Source of the DNA: Folioceros fuciformis
Taxonomy: Eukaryota > Anthocerotophyta > Anthocerotopsida > Anthocerotales
Assembly: GCA_049999805.1 (NCBI GenBank)
Contig: JBNGIO010005929.1
Coordinates: 82,040 to 134,831, forward strand
Direction: 5' to 3'
Length of the DNA stretch: 52,792 nucleotides
Below the pieces are notes generated by a model. The model had not been told where the DNA came from. It did not search any database and was given only the letters and a program-made list of their open reading frames with translations. Positions 1 to 12,769 of this stretch are shown one piece after another. Made by a program: the position numbers and the translations under genes. Numbering within the stretch: the stretch's first letter is position 1; each line of letters starts with the position of its first letter.

Positions 1-80
1 TGCCCAGGATGCTCTAGTCAGTATCCAGTCATAGAGTCTTAGGTGCTATGTTTCCCATACAGCAACAGCATGACAGGCAC
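1..80. repeat. Dispersed repeat, first copy (LTR-like fragment)
   Basis: The first ~76 bases of the window recur almost exactly at 43688-43763, with one difference (gctatg here, gctctg there). Similarity stops just after 'gcatgacag' in both copies. The second copy lies in a transposon-rich stretch beside a 49-bp tandem duplication. This is probably the edge of a retrotransposon or LTR that continues upstream of the window. The element family is not identified. Confidence 0.75.
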
Positions 81-1065
81 CTGCCTCTTGCTTAGGATCT
101 TGTATCCTTACAAAGAGTGTAAACTGCCATAATCCGACTTTTCTCCACGGAAAAAAAAACCTTTGTCACTAATAGACTTGTGCCCTTGTGCCCTCGAATT
201 AAATGGGGAGAGACACTTGTTACAACGCTAGATCACCCACATCACAATTCATGGTGCTAGGGTGATGATGTTTCAAAAAACCTACATGAAGCTTGTCAAA
301 CAATCTAAGAATCAAACCAACTAAGAATGTCCAAGAAAGGTTAATGTGCTAAGTGGTGTGCAAAACATGAAGAGAGGATGCGAAAAGCCAGCCATGGCTT
401 CAATATCAACAGGAAGTGTAGTTTTCAATGGTTTCCGTATCACAATGTAAACCTGAAATGACTCGCAACATATGTGCAAAATTTTGATCTGGCTCTCATA
501 TGGATAAAAGTAAAATTCTTCATCTGTTTATCCCTCGTCTAAATATGATCCTGAAGAGACTCAACACGTGCTTAGGACTGTGAACGGTCGTCCATGTGGA
601 CAGCGTAAAACTCATCACAGTACATGAGGCACGACATTACACAGCTGTGATGAAGCAGCAAGCTTTCATCCGCAACCGGGCAGTCACGGAGTCATGTACG
701 GCGCGGCAGGTAAGGGAATTTCATGACGGGAATTCCACCACCCATGACTACACGAATTGGGGAGAGCACGCTGCCAGAACCTCCGGCAGCTTTCTACTAA
801 CCATTCAATTCGATGGCGGCCCGATTCATTTGTCCTTACAAGACGTCGGCAAGGGCAAGTTCGAGCCCACTTGGCTGGAACTTCTTGGGTGTTCCAGCAA
901 AGAATATTTCGGTCTGCAGAGGCTGATCACTGTAGGAAGTGATGCATGACAGAGCAGAGTTCCGGAATCCTGAACCGTTTTGCACCCCGTCTGTGAATGC
1001 CACAGAGGTGAGGGCTGTAGACCAGGGTCAGGGTCTCTGGGAGGTTTGCAGGAAGGTACCAACCA
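81..1065. other. Intergenic / 3' flank of the glycosyltransferase-like gene
   Basis: I see no supportable gene here. The longest open frame on the plus strand (596-949) begins at GTG with no ATG or splice context and resembles no family I know. The part nearest 1065 is probably 3' UTR of the minus-strand gene that stops at 1066. Confidence 0.5.
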
Positions 1066-3248
1066 TCAAGTCACAGCATCGTCCGACAAAGCCTTCGTGC
1101 TCCAGGGATGGACACACATCTGGGAGGCAGCGTCGTGCCGCCAGATTGGCGTTTGCCGCAGTGTGCCATTCAGCATGAGCTCCCCGCAGTCGACTGAGAA
1201 GCTAGTGGATGCTCTGCACCTGCTTATAGCTTCATGTGCTTGCTGGACGGAGGGCAATGGGGTCCAAGGGAAGAGGTTGGCAGACAGAGCAATGACATGC
1301 AAGCCATTGTCGTAGGCACAGCCTGACGTTTTGGACCATTTCTCCCCCTGCAGCCCACAGAGGATAGCATTCAGGCTCTCCTCTTCTGTGATGTTGGCTG
1401 CCACTGCGAAGTTCAGTACAGCTTCCAGAGCTTGGATGGTGGCCCTTTCGGCCCTGGCGAAGAGGAACCGGAGGTCGAACTGCTTGAGGGCATCCGGGGG
1501 TGGGTCCTCCTCGTAAAGCACGCTNNNNNNNNNNNNNNNNNNNNNNNNNNNNNNNNNNNNNNNNNNNNNNNNNNNNNNNNNNNNNNNNNNNNNNNNNNNN
1601 NNNNNNNNNNNNNNNNNNNNNNNNGGAGAGCACCACTGCCATACGAGAGGAGGAAGGGGCGGGGATCTCGGACCCAGTACAGCCCTGGATCAGTCAGCAC
1701 CACATGCTTCCCCTGCTTCAGCAGATGCAAAACTGCCGGCAACACAGGGAGAAGCTCCGGCTCGCAGAAAGGATCAGTGTCGCAGTTGATGTCGGCAAAG
1801 TTTTCCTCCCTCCTCAAAGGCTCCATGTACACGGCCAGGCCCAGCGTGAAGGCATATCGGTACAGCTCCTCATCCAGGGCGGATACCAGTAGGGTGATGT
1901 GCATCTCCTTCAACCTGCAAGCCAAGTTTGCCACCATCTCCTTCTCCCTCCCAGTTCCCACAGCCAACACCACAGTGCCATTCTCATCCTCCACATGTGG
2001 GAGCAGGTCTTCCATCATGAGAGGAAAGCCAGGAGTACGTAACCCCCTCTCCTTGGGAATCAACTCCACTCCCACTTCGATCTCCTGAGGAACATTCCCA
2101 CAATAGATGCCCTTCCCATGGACCTCCATCCCGTTCTGCGTCCGCTCAGCCTCCACACTGTAGCTGCAACGACAAGTCCCCGCCTTCAGGTGGTACATGA
2201 GGCACAACCCCCCTTCCGAGACCTCTGCACATGGCAGCAGCTTCCAGGGCAAATGCAACGACATTCCCATCTGCTCCCGAAACGACCCACTCAACCTGGA
2301 CAAAAAAATATTGGCATCCGCTTCATAGTTGGTCCTCTTATTCGAGCTCCAGAAGTTCTTCACTCCCCTGGCCTCAGCAAACGAGGACGACGCGATGTCG
2401 TTGGCCTCCGTCAGATGGGCATAGGAGTGCGAAACATGGATGGCAGTCAAAGCCGTCGACGCATCCACCACCATCCGGCTTCCACTATGCAGCATCTCAT
2501 GAGTCATCCAATTATCATACCTCCCTCTCCCGTACGCAAAAGGCGGCATCTGCGTCTCAAACAAGGGAGGAGAATTCGGCCCTCCATTCCAAGCCCAAAA
2601 ATCCAAGCCACCATGAGTATGCAACGTCCCCTGCTCAGCCACAAACCGCCCGACATCCCGATCCGTCACAACCTCTTGGGTCTCCCTATGCTGCCACTGC
2701 CATTGCCACTGCCACTGCCACTCCCACGCTGCCTCAGCCCCGTCCTCGTCACCATCCCACCGCCCACCATCTCCTCCTCCTCCAGAAACATTCCTCTCGA
2801 ATCCCGCCCCTTCCCTCTCCGACAGCGAGAAGGGGAAATGGATGACGTCCCACCGGTTCCCCGTCACGACCCAATGGCGAAACCTGGAACCCACCTTCTG
2901 TAGAACAGGGAGAAAGTCATGGAGGAAGTAGATATCCGCATTGCTGAGCACATAAATCCCGGGGGAAGCAGCCCTTGCCACAGCCGCCTGCACCCGGGCC
3001 ACCACAGAATGGAACTGCGGGATTCCCAAAAAATTGTGATCAATCTCAGGCTCCACAGACACCTTTCCGGGAGGAAAAAGACGAGCAACTTCGTGGAAAG
3101 AGGGATGGTCTCCCAGCAGCACCACCTCCTTCACCGGCCTCAGCCGAACCCAGGACCGCAGTGCCTGCACCTGCCGCTCCCTCGCCTCCCCCACAAACGG
3201 CTTGGCGGCTGTGAAGAAGAAGATGGGCAGATCCCGATCAACCGCCAT
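1066..3248 (-). CDS. Two-domain nucleotide-diphospho-sugar transferase-like protein (interrupted by assembly gap)
   Basis: Minus-strand gene without visible introns, interrupted by the 100-N gap at 1525-1624. I start it at the ATG at 3248 (MAVDRDLPIFFF). The open frame extends to 3416 but has no earlier ATG and hits a TGA above that. The N-terminal half (to about residue 250) has 'LRSWVRL', 'VVLLGDHPSF', 'NADIYFLHDF' and 'GNRWDVIHF', as in plant nucleotide-diphospho-sugar transferase-like proteins. After a Cys-rich linker a second unit (from about residue 400; 'VVLAVGTGREK', 'ADINCDTDPF', 'HVVLTDPGLYWVRDP') resembles the Nucleotid_trans/GT77-like fold. The frame resumes after the gap (SVLYEEDPPPD) and stops at 1066. 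The first unit carries an expanded Trp-Gln repeat. Sugar donor and acceptor are unknown. No signal anchor is visible, so cytosolic location or a missing upstream exon are both possible. Confidence 0.7.
1525..1624. other. Assembly gap (100 N)
   Basis: Exactly 100 Ns, a placeholder length, inside the glycosyltransferase-like gene. Coding sequence continues on both sides, so exonic sequence (and possibly an intron) is missing. Confidence 0.99.
2691..2729. repeat. Hexanucleotide microsatellite inside CDS (Trp-Gln repeat)
   Basis: About six imperfect copies of 'ccactg/ccattg' on the plus strand. On the minus strand they encode alternating Trp and Gln (WEWQWQWQWQWQ) in the glycosyltransferase-like gene. 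The repeat keeps the frame and probably varies in copy number. Confidence 0.85.
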
Positions 3249-4720
3249 TGCCTCCGAGAGCCCGTCGCTGTCATGCAATCTCCGGGCACCTTTCGATCGG
3301 CCCTCCACATGGCCCCAGGGGCTCCAGAAGCAGAGGCCGCGCTCCAATGCGCCGGCTGGCCGGCCATCCGAGCTCTGCACTGCCCAGAAGAGCAGCACCT
3401 GGATCCCTGTCCCCACCGCAATCCGATCCCGTCACGACCGACCCGACAGAACCAAAACTAGACTGGATGCCATTCTCACGTTCATACGTAACAGGAGAGA
3501 AAAGCAAAACAGAAACCGAAGGTGCACGTTCGCAGGCACCTGCGCAGAGGAGGAGAGCGAGCGCAACCCCGACACTCACGCCCCGGGCCGGGAGGCGGCC
3601 GGAACGGTGCTGTTCAGCCGCCTTGGCGGATTCGTGGATCCTTCGGACACCATCCCCGGTAGCCATGGGGCTCGCGTGCAGCAGCAGGACGCTGCATTTG
3701 CAAAATGCAGCCTGTGGGCTCGGGGTCAGGATTCTCCAAAGCCTCAAGCCACTGAAGTGCGTTGCCCGGGCTGGTTGGCACCAACGTCCGCTGCCATGGG
3801 CCTGGACTTCTCTGTTCTCGCTTCCTCGAGATCCTCGCCCCTATGTCATGGCAGGCGCCGCCTTCTGCCACCGCACAACGGCGCTTCCATTATTCAACCG
3901 CCGTCTCCGATCCAGTCAACGACGTCTAATATGTACAGTATGCGTGAGGAGATCACCTACCAACCACACAGCAAGAAGGAAGACGTCTCACTGAGAACGG
4001 TGCGCCGCGTCTCGAGACGACTCGCAGCTCGGTGGTGGGATTGGTGATGATTAAGTGTGTCGGCAGCGCCCGTCATCTGCATGCCCTGAGATTTACTTAG
4101 GATGGCGTGGTGGGTACGAAAACGGGAAGGACTCTCAAGGGACAACACGAGGCACGGATACAGCTCATTACTGTGCACATTACAATACAAGAGGGGTTTA
4201 AGACCCCAAAAGAATTAGAGGAGGACGTCGGTGCTCTTGCTTACAAAACACTCTACTCTCGATTTCTCCTTCACAGCCCAAAAAGCGGCGGCGGCGGCGG
4301 CGGCGACGACGGCGGCAGCAACCTGCGTACCAGGAGACAGCTATCCTATGGCTTCCGTCCACCCAAGGCTGGAGATGAGACCTCAATACTGAATAATGGT
4401 ACAGTACCTGGTCAAGGCGCCAGGCAAAAGGCGAAAGCCAGCCCACCTTCTGCTGAGAGGCCTGTAGAGGAGGTGAAATCGCCTCCGCGCATCCGTATCC
4501 CAGGTTTCTGGAGGAGCAATATGGTGGGCGAGTGGTATACCCACCCTCTCCTTGAGTCCGAAGTCCAGATGATGTCTGCAAGTGGTGATGGTTTTCGCAG
4601 CAGATAATTGCCTGAGTTACTAATAGGCTTGCAAACTCCAGCAAGTACCCGCTCCGGAGAAGACGGAATTCCAACCTCGGCCAGCCTGTTGCACTACCAA
4701 GACGATCCCAAGCTTAGACG
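3249..4720. other. Intergenic: 5' flank of the glycosyltransferase-like gene and 3' flank of the P4-ATPase
   Basis: No convincing gene in 1.47 kb. Open frames here overlap on both strands with no family resemblance. 4284-4320 is a GGC/CGG-type triplet microsatellite that probably lies in or near the P4-ATPase 3' UTR. The left part should hold the promoter of the minus-strand glycosyltransferase-like gene. No clear TATA element was recognised. Confidence 0.5.
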
Positions 4721-7700
4721 TTATCTGAACATATCCGATGAAAATGCCTCGCTACTCTTGTCTGGAGTGGGAGAGGGAGCTTTAATCTTGACATTTTTGC
4801 TCCGATCGGGGGACCCGAATTTACTCCTGTCCGGAGAGGCAAGTGCCAGCACCCGTCCCTTGATCTGCTTGATGCCAGCTTCCACCCTTGCAGACAGTCC
4901 AATGGACGTGCGCTGTACAGCCTTCTTCCTTTCTCGCGACCACATCTCTGGATCCTTGTTGTGCTTGTCCAGGTAGTGAATCTCTTGGATGACGTGGTGG
5001 TCCAGTGGCTTGAATGCCCTTTGAACAACGGCGAAGGCAAAGTAGGGGAGGAGACAAGCCACGGTAATCATCAGTGTACTTATCCAGAAGGACGATGATG
5101 GTGCCAGGGTCTCCGTGAACACCTTATAAGCCGTCGTGGAGGCGTTTGGACTGAGACTTCCATATACCACCATGAAGACATACCAAGCTGCAATACTGCC
5201 CCAGATAACGAAATGCTGGATCCATGTGAAGTAACCGATGACCAGTGCCAGTTGTGCGTTGACAGCCCAGATGACCACTGTGTACATGGCAGCCCCTAGA
5301 ACCTCCAAGTCTGTAGTTTGCCCGTTCGCTCTAAATGCTTGAGGCAAGAAGGTGCGGACGACAAACCAGTACAAGATGACAGAGCTGTACAGCCCATTGA
5401 ACATCCATCCAAGAATGCGGGACCAGTTAAAAAACATGTTGCTTGGACCCTGCTGGTATATAGCTGGGAACTGCACAAACCAGTCACACATGAGAAACTG
5501 GAGAGAGCACATCATACAAGAAACCAATACCCTTAGTTATTTCAACTGTTAGACAGCTCAAGCCAGCTTGTGTAAAAGTAAAAGGAGATACCTGCATGCA
5601 CACTTTTGACGATATGTCTTGCTCAAACACACCCAGGGCAATTACTGGCAAAGAAGTGAAAATGACATTGAAGAGTGACATAAACCAATCATTATACAAT
5701 GTCTGCCCCGAGAACATGGTATAGGCCTCGAAGTAGAATATAGTCAGACCAAAGGTTATGTTCTTGTAGAAGAAGTAACAAATCTGTAAGCCGACCACAA
5801 TAGCATTAGCACACGAGCATCAAGAGTCCTCGAGAATTATTACGACCAACGCAGGAAACACATACTCAAATGAATGTCCTTACCATCAGTGCAATTCGCC
5901 GGTAACACCAATGTCCATGGACAACCAGCAAACGTTCCAAAAATCGAAATTGCGCAATGGCAAAGTCACTGGCCATAACTGCCTGCAAATTGTTCCAAAA
6001 TCCAGAGAGCAAGTCAAGACACAACGTGACAAAACAACCTGACGACAGCAAGGCAAGCAAGCAGAGCCATAACCCCTCTCAATATGCTAGAGAAGGCAGG
6101 ATAGCTTCACAGCCAAGCGAAGGACAGTAGGAACTATCCTTCACTGACCTGCATCCCTTCCACACCGCTGATGCCAATACCAATATCAGCCTCTTGGATC
6201 ATGCCTACATCATTCGCTCCGTCACCAATGCCCAGCGTGGTGCGACCAGTACCTTCTTTAACAAGTCGAGTCACCTATAAATCGAATGCAGATCCATAAG
6301 CACTCAGCATCACACAACTGACAGCCACCAGGTCTAAGGAACCACCATATCTACTTTTAGCAACAGCAACCTCAAGGTACAAGTGCAAGAAGCAAGCTTA
6401 CCAAGGCCTTCTGTTTCGGGGACACTCGACAGCAGACCACAGAGGCACATTTAACCGCCAGGGCAAGGAACTTCTTTTTCATGTCATTTTCCAACGCGTA
6501 AGTCAGAGACTTGCCATCGATAATAAGAGCAAAAGCTGAATCGATGTTCTCATTCTTCTCGATCAAGTCCGCTCCTGCACTAATCTGATTAACTACACTC
6601 TCCCTGCTGACCTGCAAATCGATTGGACGAGTCAGTAACATCACACGCAATGACATGCTTAATAAAACTGAAACTCTGAGATGAAGAGTGTACCTTGGCG
6701 ATATTATCCTTGTCCCCAAATTCCTCTGCTCGATTCACGTCTGGCGTGTCCAGACTGATAATGATTTGCTGCATACCCTGACGCAAAAGACTGCAGGCAA
6801 ACCTGTAGATCCCAAGCACACATCTTGTTCAGGGACACTTCAAAGCATACTCTATACTAGAAGGAGATGCATCTCATGGGGTAGACGACAGACCCAATAT
6901 TGATGGCTGTCTCCACCTTGTCCCCAGTTAGCACCCAGATTTTGAGACCAGCTTGAGCTAATCGGTCAATACACTCGGGGACCTGAAATGATGAGAAAAT
7001 GTGAGCTCACTCCACAAAAACCATTCCAAGAGGTTGGCAGATGTTGACCAGATTGTGACAAAGTGACTACATGTCTACCCACCCCTTTCTGCAATTTGTC
7101 CTCAACTGCTGTGGCTCCAACAAGAATGAGATCCCTCTCCACCAACTCCGATGCAGCATCCACCTTCAGGTCATGGTCGGGACCAACAATCTGCTTGGCT
7201 TTCTGGAAAGTATTACTCCACTCCTCGTACTCCGTGGCACTCAGTTTCCTGTAAGCTAGAGCTAGAGTCCGGAGACCTGAATCACCGTACTGAGCCAAAT
7301 GTGCTTTTGTGTCTGTAGCATACATTTTGCCAGATGGTGCCAGCCTCTCAAAGATTACACTGCCCAAAGACAAAGAGGAGAGAGAATAAGAACCAATTGT
7401 TCTCCTCCATCCACCAAAATGCCTACACACAGGCACGAAGACTGTGCACACCAACCTGTCTGCTCCCTTGCAGAAGATCCAAATCTGATCATCCTCATCC
7501 TTCAGTACAACAGACATGCGCTTCCGTGTACTGTTGAACTCAAGAACATTCAGTATCTTGTACTCCCTGTTCCACCAGCACGTGCCTTCAGAACCTCATA
7601 CCGGGAAAGACGTTAACAGCACAACATGGGTCGAAAAGCTGAGCGAGAAGACCTCAGTGCCAGGTTTCTGTACACCAGAAATGATAGCGACCATCACGGG

Positions 7701-9770
7701 AGAGAGGGCCAGAACCCACAGCTTACCGTTTCACCTTTCTCCCCGAGCTGATGTCAGGTTCCCGGAGCTCAACTGAAGATTGCGTTCGTCTGTAAAATTC
7801 AAATCCAAATTCTCTGGCAGCTACAACAAAAGCAGCTTCATCTGGAGATTCTGCCTCATAGGTTACGACACCAGTCTCCTCGTCCGTGTCTGGAATAGCT
7901 GTATGGCAGACAGCAAGAATGCGGAAGAAAAGCTGGATGTTACCCGAGTTAGGTTCCCTGACCCAGTGACCATCCATAAGTCGAGAATCTCGAAAGCCAA
8001 AACCCTTGACATCAGGCCATGCATCGGCACCATTGCCACTATCAGCTTCCCCAGCAACAGCGGCATCGTCCAACTCCGAAACATCCTGCCCAAGCCTCTT
8101 GGCCGTGGCCCTTTCAACCTCAGTAACCCCACGGCCATATGCGATCCCTCCTATGGAGCATTTCAAAAAGTCCATCTGATTGCAAGTTAGCGTGCCTGTC
8201 TTGTCGGACAGGATGGTGTCCACCTGCCCAAGCTCCTCATTCAGGTTGGAAGTACGAGCTCGTGCAGGTGTATCTGTCTCCTCATGGTACATTTCAATGT
8301 CCTGGTTGATGAACATAGCCTGCAACACCTTCACGATCTCTATGGACACGTAGAGCGAGATAGGAATGAGGTAGCCGTAGAGAATGAGCGCTGTCACAAG
8401 ATGAAGGAGGGCAGACTCGGCCGCTCGACTGGGCTTGTAATAGATGTCAGTCTTGTCGGGCCTCAAATACCACATCTTGGGCATCTCGAAGTGCGTCCTC
8501 AAACCAAACACCACGGACCCAATCAACGAGATGAGCACCAGCACACCAAAGAGCATGTAGATGATAAGATCCATCTTTCGCTCAATGCGAGTCCTCTTGG
8601 AAGGTGGGTCCGTGGCGTTCATCATCACCTTCGTATCGTGTCCAGTAAAGATAACAGCCCCGTAGATGTGGTTGGTATTACGCAACTTAGAATCCCTGAG
8701 CAAAATCTGCTCAGGCCCCAGAGCAAAAGTGTTGCCCTGCGTCTCCAGGTTACCGATGAAGGTGTAGAGACTGGGGTTGGGGTCCTCACACCTGACGACA
8801 CCTTCGAAGGAGTTGAACTCGACTTGGTCATCCAGCTCCATGGTCCGTTCCAGGGACCGCTTCAGCTTCAAATTGGTCTCCCCGTCCAGGTTCATCGTCT
8901 CCACATAACATATCCCATCCGGATAGTTGGAGGACAACAAGAGCAGATCTGCCGGGAAGAACTGATCCTTCTCCACCATCACCACATCCCCCACCCGAAG
9001 CTTCTTCCACTGCCTCTGCAGGAACTCCCCGTTTCCCACATGGACCAGCACTTTCCGATTATTCACCCCATTATCCTACACCACACACACAGCACCACCG
9101 CCACTCACCCGTCAGCAACAGGCAAGCAGACAGACGCACTACATCCACGAGCGCAGCGAAACAGGCAGTCTCCAATCTACCTTTCCATCCATCCAGACAG
9201 AAGGTCCCAAACCTGCATAAACCGCTTCCAGTCTTCCAACGCCTCCTTGAGCATACTAACTCCGACGACGAAGACGAGAGGAGCGATCAAACTGGCGGGC
9301 TTGAACGGCGAGACGGGAGTCAAGGACAAGGCGGCAGCGAGGAGAAAGTAGAGATTCGCCACCCTCCGGAACTGCTCGAACAGCGACTTTGGAAAAAACG
9401 TGAAGACGTTGTACTTGGTGGTGGAGACGTAGTTGGTCCTGTACTTGTAAGGTTTGTGGCGATGTCTGTCGGAGTGATTGGCAAACACAACCCGCGAGAA
9501 ACCGGGGCCCCCGACCGACGCCGACTCCTGCGTCTCCACTCCACCCACGGGGCGCATGCAGCTGCCGTAAGAGTAGAGCTTGCTGAGCCTGATATTCTTG
9601 CGCGCCTTGGCATTCTTAGCCTTCCGGTCGGTGTCGGCCCGGGTGAGATTGTCGACATTCACCTCCACATCCCTCCTCTTCGACTCCGACACGAAGGCCC
9701 TGGACACCCTGGCCTCGACGGACTTGGCCGCCTTGCCGTCGTCCAGCAAGTGCGCCTCCACCTCCTTCAT
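4721..9770 (-). CDS. P4-type ATPase, phospholipid-transporting flippase (plant ALA family)
   Basis: Eleven coding exons, all with GT-AG junctions and consistent phase: 9213-9770, 7727-9075, 7456-7566, 7083-7359, 6894-6982, 6694-6802, 6402-6611, 6149-6274, 5884-5982, 5592-5783, 4721-5470. They sum to 3870 nt, 1289 residues, slightly longer than most ALA proteins. Membrane P4-ATPases flip phospholipids to the cytosolic leaflet, usually with a CDC50/ALIS beta subunit. Visible landmarks are the N-terminal '[12 protein letters not shown]' segment, the actuator DGET near residue 250, PISLYVSIE near 424, the phosphorylated Asp in DKTGTLTCN near residue 477, [14 protein letters not shown], and GDGANDVGM in exon 8. 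A multi-helix C-terminal half precedes a charged Ser-rich tail. The tail repeats 'SPDRSK' twice. All catalytic motifs are intact, so the gene looks functional. The long N-terminus supports an ALA4-12-like subgroup by inference only. Confidence 0.96.
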
Positions 9771-9856
9771 CTCGGCGGCACGCGGGATCTCCGGTCCCTC
9801 CTCCTCCGAAACGGGATCCCTTCCCCTATCCCTTTTCCCTTCCCCCTCCCCTTTTC

Positions 9857-9863
9857 TATATAA
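9857..9863 (-). promoter_or_regulatory. TATA box of the P4-ATPase gene
   Basis: On the minus strand the plus sequence 'tatataa' reads TTATATA, 87-93 bp upstream of the P4-ATPase ATG, beside a C-rich/T-rich stretch on the plus strand. Spacing suits a TSS near 9825-9830. Assigned from sequence and position only. Confidence 0.5.
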
Positions 9864-10469
9864 CCAAGACCTTCCTTTGGCACACTAGGTAGGCGCAAGA
9901 CAATAAACTCGGCCCCCGAGCAGGCGTGCGTCCGTGCTCCCAGGCGGGCAGCTACACCCCGGCGTCGTCCCAGCTCAAGGCCGTGGCTTCGCGGGCCGGC
10001 CAGGATCGGCCTCCGGCCACGCCATGTCCCACGATCTCACGCCCTCCTCCAATCCGGAGCTGAATCCGGCGCTCCCAGGGCAAAGATCCGGCAGTTTTGC
10101 TTGCTGATTCACTCTGCAGCGCCCACCCTCTCCTCCCTCCCTCCCTCTCCTTCACCCACTACTGGTGCCCTCCCCGCAGAGGACGGAGCACAAGAAGGCG
10201 GTTCCCGCAGCAGCACGAGGGAAAGAGCGATGGCCAGTGCAGGGAAGCAGGGAGGAGGCCAGGCGGCAAAGCCGCGTGCTGAGGCGGGAGGAGACGGGAC
10301 CGGAGGCCGAGACGTTGCTAATGCTGGTGCTGGTACTACTCTACTGCTGCTGCGGCTGCCACTACTGCGTTGTGGAGCTTCCGGGAGGATGGAGCGGGCA
10401 TGGTGCGCGACAAAAGAGAAATAATGGAAGCCAGAATTGCTGGACACTGGAGGAGGAGGCGACCTGGCC

Positions 10470-10640
10470 TGGCTTGGCCTGGCCTGGCCGGGCTGGGCTG
10501 GCTTGGCCTGCAGCAATGACCTGTCGCCATGGCATTCGGCAAAGCTGCCGAGTATTCCGAAACCCAGAGGCCGGGCCCGAGGACCAGCCCAGCCCAGCCC
10601 CCCGGCGACCGGGCAGCCAGGCCAAGGCAAGGCAAGGCAA
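10470..10640. repeat. GC-rich pentamer-type low-complexity repeat
   Basis: Imperfect runs of GGCCT/GGCTT/GGGCT units at about 10470-10510 and of GGCAA units at about 10610-10640. Related short-period arrays occur at 33715-33760 (GGTCA, then GGCCA) upstream of the trihelix gene. Both lie near presumed promoters. Confidence 0.7.
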
Positions 10641-11431
10641 GGCAAGCCAGCGAGTCTTCCTGCGGGCCTCCGGGCCTCCGGGCCCGCCCCCTGGCGTCAG
10701 AGGAACGTTTCACTCAGTGACATCAGGCTGATAGGAGCCACTGGAACCCGAGCGCGACTGGCTGAGCAGGTGGCGCCGGTCACCCGAGCCTGCTGTCCGT
10801 ACAGGGTGGGCCCACGGGGCCACTGCGGCGCTGGCAACGGCTAAGTGGAGGCCGGGGAGGCGGATCGGAGTGGAGCGGGAGGGAAGGAAGGAAGGAAAGA
10901 GAGAAGTGAATGCGTTTTTAAGTGCGGGCCCCACAAGGGATGTGGGTGTGGTGTGGAGGTATGCCGTTCGAGACTCCTTTTTAATCTTGGTGGTGGATTT
11001 CAAAGCGGCAGGCCTGGCCCATCAACGCGCTTTCACGCGCCGGCTTTCCACCAAGGCTTGGCCTGCCTTGCCTTGCTGCCTCATGCCTTCCGAATAATTA
11101 CAATTCATAAATTATACATTGAAAATTTCAATGCAGGCCAGAAGGCAGGGCAAACTAAGTGGGCGACACGACCCACACCTCTCTGGCTCGGCCACTCAGG
11201 CTGCTGCCATTCTTCCCATATCATTAAAAGCTTTTCTAGGCGTGGGTACAGTACCATTCCAATATGGATTCAAGAATTCCATATATAATAATTTATAAAT
11301 TTCTATTATAAGTTATGTGAATTCTCAATTATAAGTCATATGAGTTCCCATTATGAGTGGTGTAAGAGTTGAGTGCAATTTTATAAATCGTGGAAGAGTT
11401 GACTGCAATTTATGAGTTGAACACTGCAGAA

Positions 11432-11452
11432 TATATATATATATATATATAT
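11432..11452. repeat. (AT)n microsatellite
   Basis: About ten AT dinucleotides in an AT-rich intergenic stretch. Confidence 0.9.
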
Positions 11453-11628
11453 TTACTCACTAATTTCGTTTCTTGTACATTTTTCTTCTCTGGGTCATGG
11501 TCTCCGAGGGTGGGACTGGAGACCGGGATACAAGAATGACCATGGTGGGGCCCACCCGGGGGGCGAGGGTGTAATGTGTGTACGAATCTGGTGGGTACCC
11601 TCGTGAAACACACAGACTATGTACACAC

Positions 11629-11728
11629 NNNNNNNNNNNNNNNNNNNNNNNNNNNNNNNNNNNNNNNNNNNNNNNNNNNNNNNNNNNNNNNNNNNNNNNN
11701 NNNNNNNNNNNNNNNNNNNNNNNNNNNN
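11629..11728. other. Assembly gap (100 N)
   Basis: Exactly 100 Ns in intergenic sequence. True size unknown. Confidence 0.99.
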
Positions 11729-12769
11729 GAGGTCATGCACGCAACGCTCTTTTGTAAGGTTTTTTCGTTGCGGGTTGGCATGAAACAGGGGCCACGGTAG
11801 AGAGGAAAGGGATTGCCTGCACACTGACTGCGATCAAGAATGTTCCATGGGCACCTTCCGGACGGACCCACACAGAGACGGGACACGTGTATGGGGATAT
11901 TTTGGGAACCCACACTTCTTGACTGACCTCAAACGGAAGGCCAGGTCGTGGACTCGGATCCGCCTTGTAGAACGAGGTGCTTGCAAGTGGATGTGCTGGG
12001 AGAGCTCCGAATTCCAGCTGTCATGGACTGGTTGGGATCCACGGCGCGGGCCTCCCTGTAGAGCGTTTGGCTGGATTTTTCTCCGAGTTCGTGGTAGGAG
12101 CTTCCTCGACCTGCAGGATGCCGGCAGAGGGGTAGTGGAGGGCCAGAATGCCATAAAGACTTCGGAGAAGATCCCGTCTTGCACCTGGGTGGGACTTTGT
12201 GAGTTGGTTCAGGTCGCCTGCAAGCGAAGAAAGTAGAGAGATCTCACATCAGCACGTGACTAACGGCTCATGATTGGAGGAGGGAAATCCCAGGTTAGGG
12301 ACAGGCTCGGACCTGAGGTGATGATACGTGACTTCTGGGAAGGCGCCTGCGAAATTATACCGCTGGTCCAGTGACGGCTTCGTCGCCCAGGAAGGTAACG
12401 TGGCTTCCAGATTTCACCTTGTCAGGTGGGCCGCTCCCACAGCCGGGAATAACCATGGGCATGTCGCCTGTTCCTGCAAGAGAAGGGACGCGGAAGGGAT
12501 GGGCTGGTGAAAAAACACATGGAGCCAATTGCGAGTAGGAAGGACAGGGTTTCTCGTCTGCAGCCAGAGCAGAATTGTATGATAACAGAGCCTGCGACAT
12601 GACTGTGACCAGCTGCTGAAAAATGAAAGCCTACGGTATCAGCAGCAGCAGCAGGATGCGAGAGTAGGTACTTCTCCGAGGAGGAGAGGTGCATACTTCC
12701 TTCCAAGAGATGATCCTGAAGAAAGTGGGAAGTTCCCGGTCGGGAGACTGCTGGGTGGGGTGCCGTTGT

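Larger units (their letters stand above)
9771..12769. other. 3-kb stretch without a supportable gene
   Basis: The left part is P4-ATPase promoter. 10470-10650 is GC-rich with short-period GGCCT/GGCTT/GGCAA-type repeats, whose long open frames on both strands are composition artefacts. 11100-11460 is AT-rich with an (AT)n run. A 100-N gap sits at 11629-11728. On the minus strand, 12360-12480 could be an exon ('GTGDMPMVIPGCGSG') after a good acceptor (CTTCTCTTGCAG), and 11850-12215 holds another open segment after 'TTCGCTTGCAG'. I could not join these into a recognisable protein. They could be alternative 3' exons of the gene that ends at 12770. Confidence 0.4.

Noticed and set aside
596-949. 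Plus-strand frame of 117 codons
   Set aside because: Starts at GTG, no ATG, no homology recognised. Lies in the 3' flank of the glycosyltransferase-like gene.
2118-2903. Plus-strand open frame of 261 codons with Pro-Leu repeats
   Set aside because: Antisense of the glycosyltransferase-like gene. The Pro-Leu repeat is the complement of the Trp-Gln microsatellite.
8284-9351. Plus-strand open frame of 355 codons
   Set aside because: Exact antisense of P4-ATPase exons 1 and 2. His/Leu-rich shadow.
10109-10731. Several overlapping 90-190 codon frames on both strands
   Set aside because: They arise from stop-poor GC-rich pentamer repeats. No splice or family support.
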